Positions 1 to 8,900 of a DNA stretch of 33,997 nt are shown in pieces (position 1 is the first letter of the stretch; each line of letters starts with the position of its first letter). A model generated the notes under the pieces. That model was not told the origin of the DNA and did no database searches. It worked only from the letters and a program-made list of their open reading frames with translations. Both the position numbers and the translations under genes were made by a program. Source of the stretch: Gammaproteobacteria bacterium (GTDB lineage: Bacteria; Pseudomonadota; Gammaproteobacteria; Tenderiales; Tenderiaceae); assembly GCA_024277755.1 (NCBI GenBank), contig JAJRUN010000100.1, positions 1 to 33,997 on the forward strand, in the 5' to 3' direction.

Positions 1-1134
1 CTCGGCCAAGGCCAAAAGACGATCTTTAAAAGATATCAAGCGATTATATGACAGCTTTATCTGCTGCTCTTTTTCTGCGACAACATAATCAAACTCAACC
101 TCACTGGCCCTTAACCTTGCACGCGCCTTACGAACCCCCGCCTGAGTTGCCCCACCGCTATATAGCGGAACAACCAGCTCGATGGATGCAACTGCATCTT
201 TACGTGAGCGAAAATCATCCTCAGAATTCCGATCCAGGTAGCTCAAATTCAAATTGAGCGTTGGGTAATGCTCACTCTTGCGAGACGCCAGATTATACTT
301 GTCTTGACGAATGCGAGCCTGCGCTTCTTTTACACTAAAATTATTTTTAACATCATTTAGCCACTCATCTTCCGTACCAGCAAGAAAATCAGGGCTAACA
401 GTGTTGCTACTTTCAACCCATTCGGCAGGAAGACTGACTTCGGTTCCCGTCAAATTATTCAGTAATGTTTGCGCATCATTTAGATAACTTTTAGCCTGCA
501 GCAAATCACTTCGTGCAAGATCCCGACTGGATTTAACCTGCAACACTTGCAGCCCCCCCCCTACGCCCAGCTCCCTTGCTCGCTTCGCCTGATCCATTTT
601 AAGTTCAAGCGCATCAAGTTTTTGCTTGTTCAAATATACCTGCTGGGCAGCAAGCAAAACCTGAAGATAGCGCTCTGTAACCCTATAGATCAGTTCCTGC
701 TCTGACCGCTTATAGCGATAACCTGAAGCCTCTGCAGTTGCCTCACCTCTCTTGTAGGCTCTATAGGCCGCAGCATTATACAAAGGCTGGCGCAAAGAGA
801 TGCGCCAATAGTCATCCTTAAGCTTACCACCCGAACGCGGCTGATCAGGATCATAGTAGGTACTTTCCTGATCAGTATAGATGTTATTGGAGTCTTCATA
901 TTGATATACGGCACTCAGACGAACATCCGGAAGCAAAGCGGAAAAGCCTAACTTAGATTCTTCCTGCTCAGCCTGATACGTCCAATATGCCCGCTTGAAT
1001 TGCGGGTCATAAGCAACTGCCGCCGTAAGGGTTTCAGAAAACCCCTGACCAGCCGCCTCACTGGCTTGAACCAAACCGTGGTTCATCATCAAACAGAGCA
1101 TAAACCCTGCCAGCTTACGCAAAGCAAAGCTCAT
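1..1134 (-). CDS. TolC-family outer membrane channel of a type I secretion system (3' end cut by window)
   Basis: Reading the minus strand from the ATG at 1134 gives an open frame of 378 codons that leaves the window at base 1, so the C-terminus is missing. The N-terminus is a signal peptide (MSFALRKLAGFMLCLMMNHG, cleavage probably after VQAS). It is followed by the alternating helical and strand repeats of TolC-like proteins, for example FSALLPDVRLSAVYQYEDS and the LRQPLYNAAAYRAYKRGEA segment. Such proteins form a trimeric outer membrane barrel and periplasmic tunnel that docks on the HlyD/ABC pair. Its ATG follows directly on the TAA of the adaptor gene upstream, which suggests translational coupling. 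A run of eight G codes for part of Gly-Val-Gly-Gly-Gly around base 553-560 and could slip. It probably exports the large surface protein encoded at 5997-10454. The family call is firm; the substrate is inferred from context. Confidence 0.9.
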   Translation of the reverse strand, partial: MSFALRKLAGFMLCLMMNHGLVQASEAAGQGFSETLTAAVAYDPQFKRAYWTYQAEQEESKLGFSALLPDVRLSAVYQYEDSNNIYTDQESTYYDPDQPRSGGKLKDDYWRISLRQPLYNAAAYRAYKRGEATAEASGYRYKRSEQELIYRVTERYLQVLLAAQQVYLNKQKLDALELKMDQAKRARELGVGGGLQVLQVKSSRDLARSDLLQAKSYLNDAQTLLNNLTGTEVSLPAEWVESSNTVSPDFLAGTEDEWLNDVKNNFSVKEAQARIRQDKYNLASRKSEHYPTLNLNLSYLDRNSEDDFRSRKDAVASIELVVPLYSGGATQAGVRKARARLRASEVEFDYVVAEKEQQIKLSYNRLISFKDRLLALAE

Positions 1135-2652
1135 TTATTTCTCCTTGAAACTGCGGGCAAAACTGTCTGCAATCGGTTTTATCAGGTAACTAAACATTGT
1201 CCTGTCTGCACGACGGATCATCACTTCTGCAGGCATCCCCGGTTTAAGCATCATATTATCAGACATATCTCTCTCACCTTGCTCCGAGACGCGGATACGT
1301 ACTTGGTAATATGGTGAATTATCACGTTCACTCAGCAACCGATCAGCTGAGACATTAATCACCTCACCCTCAATAATCTTAGTCATCATAGAGTTAAAAG
1401 CGCTAAAACGTATATCCACCTTTTGGCCGATATAGACTTCATTAATATCCTGCGTCAGAATTTTAGCCTCAACCACAAAAGTATCCTGCTCAGGCACCAA
1501 ATCTAGCAATGTCTGACCCGGCTGAACCACACTTCCAATGGTAAGCACCTGCATATCAACAACAATACCCACTTCCGGCGAACGAATCACTGAACGTTTG
1601 GCCCGATCGGCGGAAATCTGCAAACCTTCCTGAAAACTATAATAATCATTTTGCGCATTACGAATACGCTCACCCACCTCTTTCAGATAATCCTGTTCTC
1701 GCGTAGCTATTTGCAGCTCGGTTTCAGTAATTTGAATTTTTAGACGTGATATGTCCGACTCTAATCGAGCAACATCATTTTTAGTCGCTAAAACAGATCG
1801 GTCGAGTTCTCGTGCACGCTGTCCGTCCCCAAGCCCCTCCTCAAACAGAGTAGTGAATGCCTTCTGTTCATCCTGCAACGAAACAATCTTCTCACTCAAT
1901 ATCTCACTTTGCTGCATCAGCCCTGTAATCTGCTGTTGTATTTGCTCTATCCGGTTCTTCAGTGCATCACGCTCTTGCATAAAAGCTTTCAGTCGAGCCT
2001 TATGTAATTGCTGCTGCTGATCCAATGCATTCTTAATATCAACATCCTGCATTGCATGCTCAAGCAATTCATCACTAAAGGTCAGTGTAGTATTAAAATT
2101 CTGCTCAGCAATCAGGCGCTCTAATTCAGCTTTCGTGGTCAATAGGCGTTTTAGGCTACTGACCTGTTGCGCTGCAAACTGGGTAACATCTAACTGAATA
2201 AGCGGATCTCCTGCATCAACAAGATCACCATTTTTAACAAAAATATTTTCTACAATCCCACCTTCATAATGCTGAATAGATTTACGATGACTATCCACCA
2301 CCACCTCACCTGATGCAATAACTGCGCTGGCCAGTGGCGCAAAAAATGACCACAGAGAAAAACCACCTAGGGTAATGAGCAAAAAAACCAGACCAAAATT
2401 AATAAAACGGCCATCATCTGTTGGAACATCTGAATCATTGGCTGCCTCACCTTGGCTTTTTCTTTCCTCAAAGGTTGCAATAGAAGTTGTTGCCCCGTTA
2501 GCACCACCCTCTTCACCCACAGGCATATCGATTTCGTCACTTAATGACTGTGGCGCATCATCAGCAGACACACTCTCGTTGCCTGGTTCCAGCTCACTGG
2601 CATTTTGTGAACCCTCACCTTGGGCACTATTAGCATCTATGTTTCTGCTCAT
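1135..2652 (-). CDS. HlyD-family periplasmic adaptor (membrane fusion protein) of type I secretion
   Basis: The 505-residue protein links the inner membrane ABC pump to the TolC channel. Residues 1 to about 85 are cytoplasmic, acidic and low in complexity (many Glu, Asp, Ser, Ala). One membrane segment follows near residues 88-112 (INFGLVFLLITLGGFSLWSF). Then come a lipoyl half-motif (GGIVENIFVKNGDLVDAGDP), a long coiled-coil hairpin at about residues 155-330 rich in Gln, Leu and Glu, the second lipoyl half (RSPEVGIVVDMQVLTIGSVV), and a beta-barrel domain (VEAKILTQDINEVYIGQKVD). This is the standard HlyD/PrtE layout, though the N-terminal tail is longer than in typical PrtE-type adaptors. A gap of about 70 bases separates it from the ABC gene upstream. 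Its stop abuts the TolC start, so the three genes are one operon. Confidence 0.93.
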   Translation of the reverse strand: MSRNIDANSAQGEGSQNASELEPGNESVSADDAPQSLSDEIDMPVGEEGGANGATTSIATFEERKSQGEAANDSDVPTDDGRFINFGLVFLLITLGGFSLWSFFAPLASAVIASGEVVVDSHRKSIQHYEGGIVENIFVKNGDLVDAGDPLIQLDVTQFAAQQVSSLKRLLTTKAELERLIAEQNFNTTLTFSDELLEHAMQDVDIKNALDQQQQLHKARLKAFMQERDALKNRIEQIQQQITGLMQQSEILSEKIVSLQDEQKAFTTLFEEGLGDGQRARELDRSVLATKNDVARLESDISRLKIQITETELQIATREQDYLKEVGERIRNAQNDYYSFQEGLQISADRAKRSVIRSPEVGIVVDMQVLTIGSVVQPGQTLLDLVPEQDTFVVEAKILTQDINEVYIGQKVDIRFSAFNSMMTKIIEGEVINVSADRLLSERDNSPYYQVRIRVSEQGERDMSDNMMLKPGMPAEVMIRRADRTMFSYLIKPIADSFARSFKEK

Positions 2653-2724
2653 TGTTTATCTCAACTTTCTTATAACCCAGGCAATAGGCCTTATATTGCC
2701 ACGACCACTGCGTAGTGATTATTT

Positions 2725-4443
2725 CTACACGTTAGAATTAGCAATTTGAGGCTGCTGTCCTGCCTTCTGGGCAGCAAGCTTCTGCATAACTTCATCACGA
2801 GGACCAAAAAACTGTACTTGTCCTTCGCGTAAAACCAGTAGTTTATCTATATATCGCAAAATTGATGTTCTATGACTAATCACAAAGACAGTCGCCCCCT
2901 CCTGCTTCAATATCTGCATAGTATTTGAAAGTGCTGCCTCACCCTGCTCATCAAGATTTGAGTTGGGCTCATCCAACATAATGATTTTTGGTGAGTTATA
3001 GAGTGCTCTGGCAAGGCCAATACGCTGACGCTGACCACCGGAAAGAGCACCCGAATCAACACCTATAGACGTATCATAGGCATCGGGAAGTTTCAATACC
3101 ATTTCATGTACACCAGCCTTTTTGGCCGCATTGACAACCTTGTCAGGATCAATATCACTAAAGCGGGCAATGTTTTCGCTCACCGTGCCATTAAATAACT
3201 CAATATCCTGTGGTAGATAACCGATATGTGGACCAAGCTCATCAGAGTTATAATGCTGAACTTCTGCAGCGTCAATCCGTACTGCACCACCTGCTACGGG
3301 CCAAATACCCAGCATCGCTCTGGCAAGAGTTGACTTACCTGCAGCACTCGGACCGACAATACCTACCTGCTCGCCAGGCAACACTTCAATATTTACACCT
3401 CGTATTGCTGCTGTTTTAGAACCAGGCGGGACAACCAGCAAGTTTTCCATTGTCACACGACCCTCAGGTGTTGGCAGTTGCATATTACGCTGATTGGCTG
3501 GAATTCTGGTTAGCAGCTTTTCCAAACGTCTATAAGCAATCCTGGCATTATTAAAGCCAGACCAGCTATTGATCAGTAAATCCATCGGTGCAAGCGCACG
3601 ACCAAGCAGAATGGTACCGGCAATCATCATGCCTGCAGACATTTCATTTAAGACCACATAATAGGCACCTAAACCCAAAATCATAGATTGAAATATCAGC
3701 CGTAATACTTTACTGAGATTAGTAAATATCCCAGCCTTGTCGCTAGCGGCAGTTTGTTTTTCTAAAAAGCTCTCATGCTGTTGATGCCAGCGCCCCATAA
3801 TTTTAGGCAGCATCCCCATGGCATGGAGAACCTCGGCATTACGTAAATTACTGGTCGCAAGGTTTTGCGCCTTGATGTTTTCGCCGTTAGCTTCGCTGAG
3901 CAAATCCTTGGTTGTACGCTCATTAAATACTGCAACACAAAACAAAATCACAGCAGCCGCGATAGCAAACCAGCCGAACGACGGATGAAATAAAAATAAG
4001 ATACCAATATAGATTGGCAGCCATGGCGCATCAAAGAAAGCAATCACGCCGTTGCCCGTCATAAATTGACGCACTGAAGTAAAATCACTCAATGGTTGAG
4101 CAGTTCTACTTTCTGGATCACGAATACCCATCTCAAACATTGCAGCATAAACACGCTGGCTCAAATTCTGATCCAGTTGGTTGCTTACACGAACCAATAT
4201 GCGTGAGCGAACCCATTCAAGCACACCCATCACCCCAAACATGAAAAGCATGATTAAGGTTAGAAATAAGAGTGTTTCAAGGCTGCGCGAAGTCACTACT
4301 CGGTCATAGACTTGCAACATATAAAGAGGAGCCGTCAGCATGAGCAAATTAATAAACAAACTAAAAAATCCAGCCGCGAAAAAGCCCCTTTTACTCGACT
4401 TAAGCGCTTCTTTTACATCATCTGTCAGGGTTACATCACTCAT
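2725..4443 (-). CDS. Type I secretion ABC permease/ATPase (PrtD/SapD type)
   Basis: This fused transporter half-molecule energises secretion of the surface protein. The N-terminal part has about six membrane segments (for example GFFAAGFFSLFINLLMLTAP). The nucleotide-binding domain carries Walker A GPSAAGKST, the Q-loop region GYLPQDIELFNGTVSENIAR, the signature LSGGQRQRIGLARAL, Walker B IIMLDEPNSNLD and the switch His in VISHRTS. There is no C39 peptidase domain, so the substrate should carry an uncleaved C-terminal signal. The open frame extends upstream to 4506. I choose the ATG at 4443 (MSDVTLTDDVKEAL) because a GAGA purine stretch precedes it and the 21 extra residues do not look like family sequence. 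It is the first of three T1SS genes in a row and lies downstream of the SapC gene. Confidence 0.93.
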   Translation of the reverse strand: MSDVTLTDDVKEALKSSKRGFFAAGFFSLFINLLMLTAPLYMLQVYDRVVTSRSLETLLFLTLIMLFMFGVMGVLEWVRSRILVRVSNQLDQNLSQRVYAAMFEMGIRDPESRTAQPLSDFTSVRQFMTGNGVIAFFDAPWLPIYIGILFLFHPSFGWFAIAAAVILFCVAVFNERTTKDLLSEANGENIKAQNLATSNLRNAEVLHAMGMLPKIMGRWHQQHESFLEKQTAASDKAGIFTNLSKVLRLIFQSMILGLGAYYVVLNEMSAGMMIAGTILLGRALAPMDLLINSWSGFNNARIAYRRLEKLLTRIPANQRNMQLPTPEGRVTMENLLVVPPGSKTAAIRGVNIEVLPGEQVGIVGPSAAGKSTLARAMLGIWPVAGGAVRIDAAEVQHYNSDELGPHIGYLPQDIELFNGTVSENIARFSDIDPDKVVNAAKKAGVHEMVLKLPDAYDTSIGVDSGALSGGQRQRIGLARALYNSPKIIMLDEPNSNLDEQGEAALSNTMQILKQEGATVFVISHRTSILRYIDKLLVLREGQVQFFGPRDEVMQKLAAQKAGQQPQIANSNV

Positions 4444-4535
4444 ACTGTTCTCAATGTATATATCGTCTTGCCAATCATACCGTCCTGGTAGAATAGTTAT
4501 AATCAAACAAGAACGTAAAGGGGATAGCTTTTATT

Positions 4536-4543
4536 CCCCCCCC
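4536..4543. repeat. Homopolymeric C8 tract upstream of the T1SS ABC gene
   Basis: Eight consecutive C lie in the 162-base gap between the SapC gene and the ABC transporter gene, beside the short complementary arms GATAGC (4524-4529) and GCTATC (4554-4559). On the coding strand this is a G8 run about 95 bases before the ABC start. Runs of this length can change length by slippage. Whether this one affects transcription cannot be told from the sequence. Confidence 0.45.
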
Positions 4544-4605
4544 AATTTATGGGGCTATCAGGATAAAAAACAAGGGGGTAGGAAGATAGAGAAATTAAAG
4601 AGCAT

Positions 4606-5427
4606 TTAAAATGAAAACAACTCTTCTTTTTCACCAAACAACTCATCCAGATCAGGCATCTCTATCGATTGAATTTTCACATCATTGTTATTTTCCATTT
4701 GTCGATAAGCCGTCTGCAACTGTGCCAGGTCTTTCAATCGAGCTTCAGAAAATTGCTGCCCATAGACAAGACTTAACGCACCCGTTTGATTGAGTGATGC
4801 AAGCTGATCACCGCTTAACCCAGCTAACGCCTGCGCATCAATGTGATAAAGACCTTGCAAGGTTTTGTTTTGAAGCTGATTATTCTCACCCGGCTCTGAG
4901 AACGAAATAGGCCACTCAACAATAAGGCCAGCCTCATCAAGTTGCTTACAGAGGTTCATTGTCGTCTGCCTATTTTTCAAAGTTTCTACCAAAAACACAA
5001 GAACCTTCTGAATTTGACTGGCAAGTTCAGACTTGTCATCAAAAAACTTTATATCGTCATCTGCAGGTTCAAAAATAACCGCGTCACTATCAATACACAG
5101 CTGCAGTTCGCTGCTATTCTCGCCGAGCTTTAACGCAAACGGTTGCGCCCGGTAAAACGCAGGCATATAGCCACGCAACCATCTACCATTCGGCAAAATG
5201 AAGAAGTTTCTATCGGACGTTAAAGACTGCAAAGCCACTAAATCAAAACAGGCCTCATCACCGATGATTGACTTCCGAAAAGCAAGGCACATCTGAGCCA
5301 TTGCATTCGCAACCTCATCCTTCAAAATAGGCACCAGCGACATCTCAGCAGCAAACTGAAAGCTTTTTAATGGTGAATAACCAGCATTCTTATGCAAGTC
5401 AGGTTGAAGGGTAATAAAGCTCGCCAT
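4606..5427 (-). CDS. SapC-family protein
   Basis: The 273-residue protein matches the SapC family, named after a gene in the Campylobacter fetus S-layer locus. The recognisable core is the N-terminal half: a start MASFITLQPDLHKNAGYSPL, an MSLVPILKDEVANA segment, and the family-like FFILPNGRWLRGYMPAFYRA stretch. The C-terminal half has KTLQGLYHIDAQALAGLSGD, which also fits the family. No signal peptide or membrane segment is visible, so a cytoplasmic role is likely. The biochemical function of SapC proteins is not established; a role in S-layer biogenesis is inferred from synteny. The start has GGAG eight bases upstream. It lies between the DUF6447-like gene and the ABC transporter, the same position as sapC before sapDEF in Campylobacter. 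Confidence 0.9.
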   Translation of the reverse strand: MASFITLQPDLHKNAGYSPLKSFQFAAEMSLVPILKDEVANAMAQMCLAFRKSIIGDEACFDLVALQSLTSDRNFFILPNGRWLRGYMPAFYRAQPFALKLGENSSELQLCIDSDAVIFEPADDDIKFFDDKSELASQIQKVLVFLVETLKNRQTTMNLCKQLDEAGLIVEWPISFSEPGENNQLQNKTLQGLYHIDAQALAGLSGDQLASLNQTGALSLVYGQQFSEARLKDLAQLQTAYRQMENNNDVKIQSIEMPDLDELFGEKEELFSF

Positions 5428-5573
5428 TAATCGATCTCCATGACCAATAGGTTATAATTAGCACATATACATGCCCCGCTCACATAATGTAAACTCGCAT
5501 ATAACATTCTCAAAAAAAACCTCATCCAAACGTATTAAAATATTTGGACAAGGCAATATTTATAGTATTTAAA

Positions 5574-5822
5574 TTAGTGCGTGGTTGTTTCAGCAACCTT
5601 GTCCGTACTTGGGCTATTTTCTTCAGCCAGTAATGCATCATCACTCATCAACGATGGCAAAACCCCTAAATAGGCTGATCTCGCAGTTCGCGCTAACGCA
5701 AGCTCTGCTTCGAGCTGTGTAATTTTCTTGTCACAAAAACGTGCTGACTCGATCTTATCCTTTGCTTCCGAACTTAGCTTCTCAAGATCGTATAACTTAC
5801 CGTCAAGATTTAACGTCGCCAT
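5574..5822 (-). CDS. Small DUF6447-like protein next to the S-layer gene
   Basis: The 82-residue protein begins MATLNLDGKLYDLEKLSSEA, which I recognise as the DUF6447 pattern (a short beta-hairpin with 'DGK.YDL..LS.EAK', then a helix). The middle (FCDKKITQLEAELALARTAR) is a likely amphipathic helix that could form a coiled coil with another subunit, and the last 25 residues are acidic and polar. There is no signal peptide. A GGAGAG ribosome site precedes the start. It lies just past the terminator of the surface-protein gene and before SapC. I infer that it acts with type I export or S-layer production in the cytoplasm, perhaps as a chaperone or export partner, but no function is known to me. 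Confidence 0.75.
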   Translation of the reverse strand: MATLNLDGKLYDLEKLSSEAKDKIESARFCDKKITQLEAELALARTARSAYLGVLPSLMSDDALLAEENSPSTDKVAETTTH

Positions 5823-5914
5823 CTGCTGTACTCTCCATCAATCTGTATTTTTTTAGGGTGCTCATCTTAGCGTAATTAACCAGCCTTGTCTCGACCTCAT
5901 AAATATACAGCCAT

Positions 5915-5949
5915 AAAAAAAAGCCCCACTGCAAAAACAGTGAGGCTTT
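5915..5949 (-). terminator. Rho-independent terminator of the surface-protein gene
   Basis: On the minus strand the sequence forms a stem AAAGCC-CACTG paired with CAGTG-GGCTTT, with one C/A mismatch and a six-base loop. A run of eight T follows (A-tract 5915-5922 on the plus strand). It starts about 50 bases after the stop of the large gene. It should separate the abundant surface-protein mRNA from the lower-demand export genes downstream, which then depend on read-through or their own promoter. Confidence 0.9.
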
Positions 5950-5996
5950 AATCTAGCAACACAGATACCCTAAGGCATCAGCGAACTAACACCAAC

Positions 5997-8900
5997 TTAG
6001 ATAATAACGTTGGCTGCTGAGAAGCCAGTCAACTCATTACCGAAATCGAGAGTACCAAGCAATGTAGCACTATCGAAGTCATTATTAGTGTTGCCGGTGT
6101 CCGCAGAAGTGAGAGAGAATACTTTGTATTCACCATCATTCGCTTCGTTCTCAACCATAACAATACTCTGACGAGTACCACCAACCAGATCAGCAATAGC
6201 GCTAGCTGCATCCAAGGTACCTTCATCAATGTTGGCGTAGTTAGCAGTACCAGTATTTGTACTGTTAACAGCTGCCAGCAGTTCAGAAGCAGTCAGCCCC
6301 GCCCAAGTGTCAGTCGCAGTAGCAGTGAAGTCATTAATGATAACAACCTCATTCGCTGTTACTGAGCTGTCACCGCCTGCTGCAGTTACTGAGTTAAAGC
6401 TATCAGCAATTGTAACCTGCGAAGCAGTGCTATTTGTAGCACTAGTCATGTTGGTCAGGTAGGCAGAGAAGTCCAGCATATCCATGCCAGTGCCTGTTGT
6501 TACAAAGTTCAGGATTGAGTTAGTACCAAACGTTCCGTCGATAACCAATGTATCACTTGAATTAGCATCAGTACCCAACACCACAACGTTGTTACCCGCA
6601 CCCAGGTTAATGGTGTTATCACTGTCAGTCGCACTTGCGTTACCCGCAACCACTTCTGTACCACCAGCATCTGTCGCCAATGACAGATCATCCAGTGCAT
6701 TGCTTGTGGTGTAGTTGTCAACCGCAGCATCCAATGCAGTCTGCAACGCGCCATCAGTGTATGTCGCCGCTGAATTGTTATTCAGGTCAGCCAACAGCGT
6801 TTTCAGAGCTGTTACATCACTAGAAGCCAGGTTTGATACAGTTGCAGCATTAACAGTGATCGCCAGATCACCAACAACAAAACGACCATCTACAAGAGAA
6901 GTAACAACCAGCGTATTATCTGCGCCATCTGCAGCTACCAAGAACTCTTGCAACACATCATCAGAATTGATTGCTTCTTTAATGGCCTGATTGATAGAAC
7001 GCTCATCCCCAAGGTAATCAGATGTTGGAATCGTAACAGTGCTTTCGAAACCATTATCCATGGCAGTAGAAACACCGTCAGTCACACCAGAATCACCTTC
7101 GAAGGTTGCACCAGAGAAGGTCACTGTCACGGTTGAGCCAAACAACAGTGTGTTTGTTCCCGTTGACAATGGCTGACCATCAAGATCATCACGCTCAGTG
7201 TTGGCAGCATTGATCACCCATGTAGCAGCATTCGCATCAGCAGCTATTTCACCAGCCGTTGTTTCTGCCACAACTGTTGCCGCAGAAACACCACCATCGG
7301 TGTAAGTAGCTGTTGCAACATTACCCAACGATGCATTTGAAGTGATGGTAACAACGTCGTTTGTAACGGTAACAGTGAAGTTAGTACCCAGCGCCGCATC
7401 AACAGCCGCCTGCACTTTGATAGCAACCTGCTCAGCAGTATCACCAGCAGTCAAAGCTACATCGATTTCAGTCTCATCAGTCAAAGAACCATCGCCATCG
7501 GTATCAACCGTTACTTCAACAGAGCCAGACCAGTTAGCAGCCGTTGTGGTAATGGTTTGCACCTCGGCAACCGCAGAAACCGCGTTAGCGCCATTCGCAC
7601 CTGCGGAAAGCTGACCAGCCGTTGTGAAGTTGACAGCAGCAGCAGACAGGTTGCCCGTAATCGCGCTACCAGTGAAATCACCAACAGCAAGATTTGCACC
7701 CGCAACACCAGTCAAAGTAGACAAATCAGCACCAGCAACTTTGGCAGTCAACTGAACCCGGCCAGCATTAAAATCCACATCTGTTACGGTGAAATCGGCG
7801 AAGGTCGCCGCTGCAAACTGTGTCGCTGCCTCATCCAGCTCAACATCACCATCGCCATCAGTATCGGCTAACGTTACGTTGGTGCCGTTAAATGTCACCA
7901 CCGCGCCAGCAGCAATCGCGCCAGCCTTACCAAATGTGACATTGGTGACTTCCTGTGATGCTGCCGCAGCATTAACACCAGCAGTCGTCACTGCCAGAGT
8001 TCCTGTTGATTCAGTACCAACACTTTCGTCAACGGTGATTGCAGCAACGTTACCGTGCGTTGCTGTAGCAGCATCAATGGAAGTATTATCAAAGGTGAAT
8101 GTCACAACACCGCCCGCCGCGACAGCACTACCGCCATCGGCAGTAGTAAAATCACCCGTATTATTCAAGGCACCAGCCACTGCATTAGCAACCTGAGTCG
8201 CCGTCCAACCACCTGTAAGCGCCACATTTGTACCTTGAACAGTGATATCACCACCCAAAGCGCTAGCAGCTTGGAAGGTCAGGGTTTGAACTTCATTCAC
8301 ACGTGCAGTTGCACCCATAACGCCGTCATTATTTGCGTAAACCGTGTCATTACCACCCTGGGTATTGATGATGAAATCACCTTCGCCTGTAGTTGTAACC
8401 GTATCGTCACCCGAACCGGTGTCGATAGAGGCATTAGCCAGGTCTTTCTGGTCATTCAACCAGTTAGCATCCAGCTGACCTGCAACATAATTATTGAAAT
8501 TGGTTGTTACAACGTCATCACCGCCGCCCGTTGCAATTTCCAGAAGCGCATCTTCGTGGGCAATCGTTTCTTCCGAGAAAGTCAGGTTAAAAGTATCGTT
8601 GCCTGAACCCGTCATGTAAGAGAACGTGACATTATCGGCTGAACCATCATTGGCAGTATCAGCCAGATCGAGAAACTTGGCACGAGAATCATTGACTTCG
8701 ACAGTCAGATTGACGTTACCTTCCATTCCTGACGCATCAACAACACGAACATCACCCAATGCTTCATTAGTAAAATCACCAACATTGTCGATGCGCAGAT
8801 CACCAGTAAAACCAGTGTCATTGGTAATGTTAATGACTTCCAGCGTGTTGTTGGTAGATGTAATTGAGTTCAACCAGCTATCACCCTGAACCACAACATT

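Noticed and set aside
4524..4559. Hairpin around the C8 tract as a terminator
   Set aside because: The arms are interrupted and there is no T-run following on the minus strand.
8055..8606. 183-codon plus-strand open frame inside the surface-protein gene (also 7789-8196)
   Set aside because: It is antisense to the well-supported 1485-residue protein; its composition reflects the Thr/Ala/Gly-rich sense strand.
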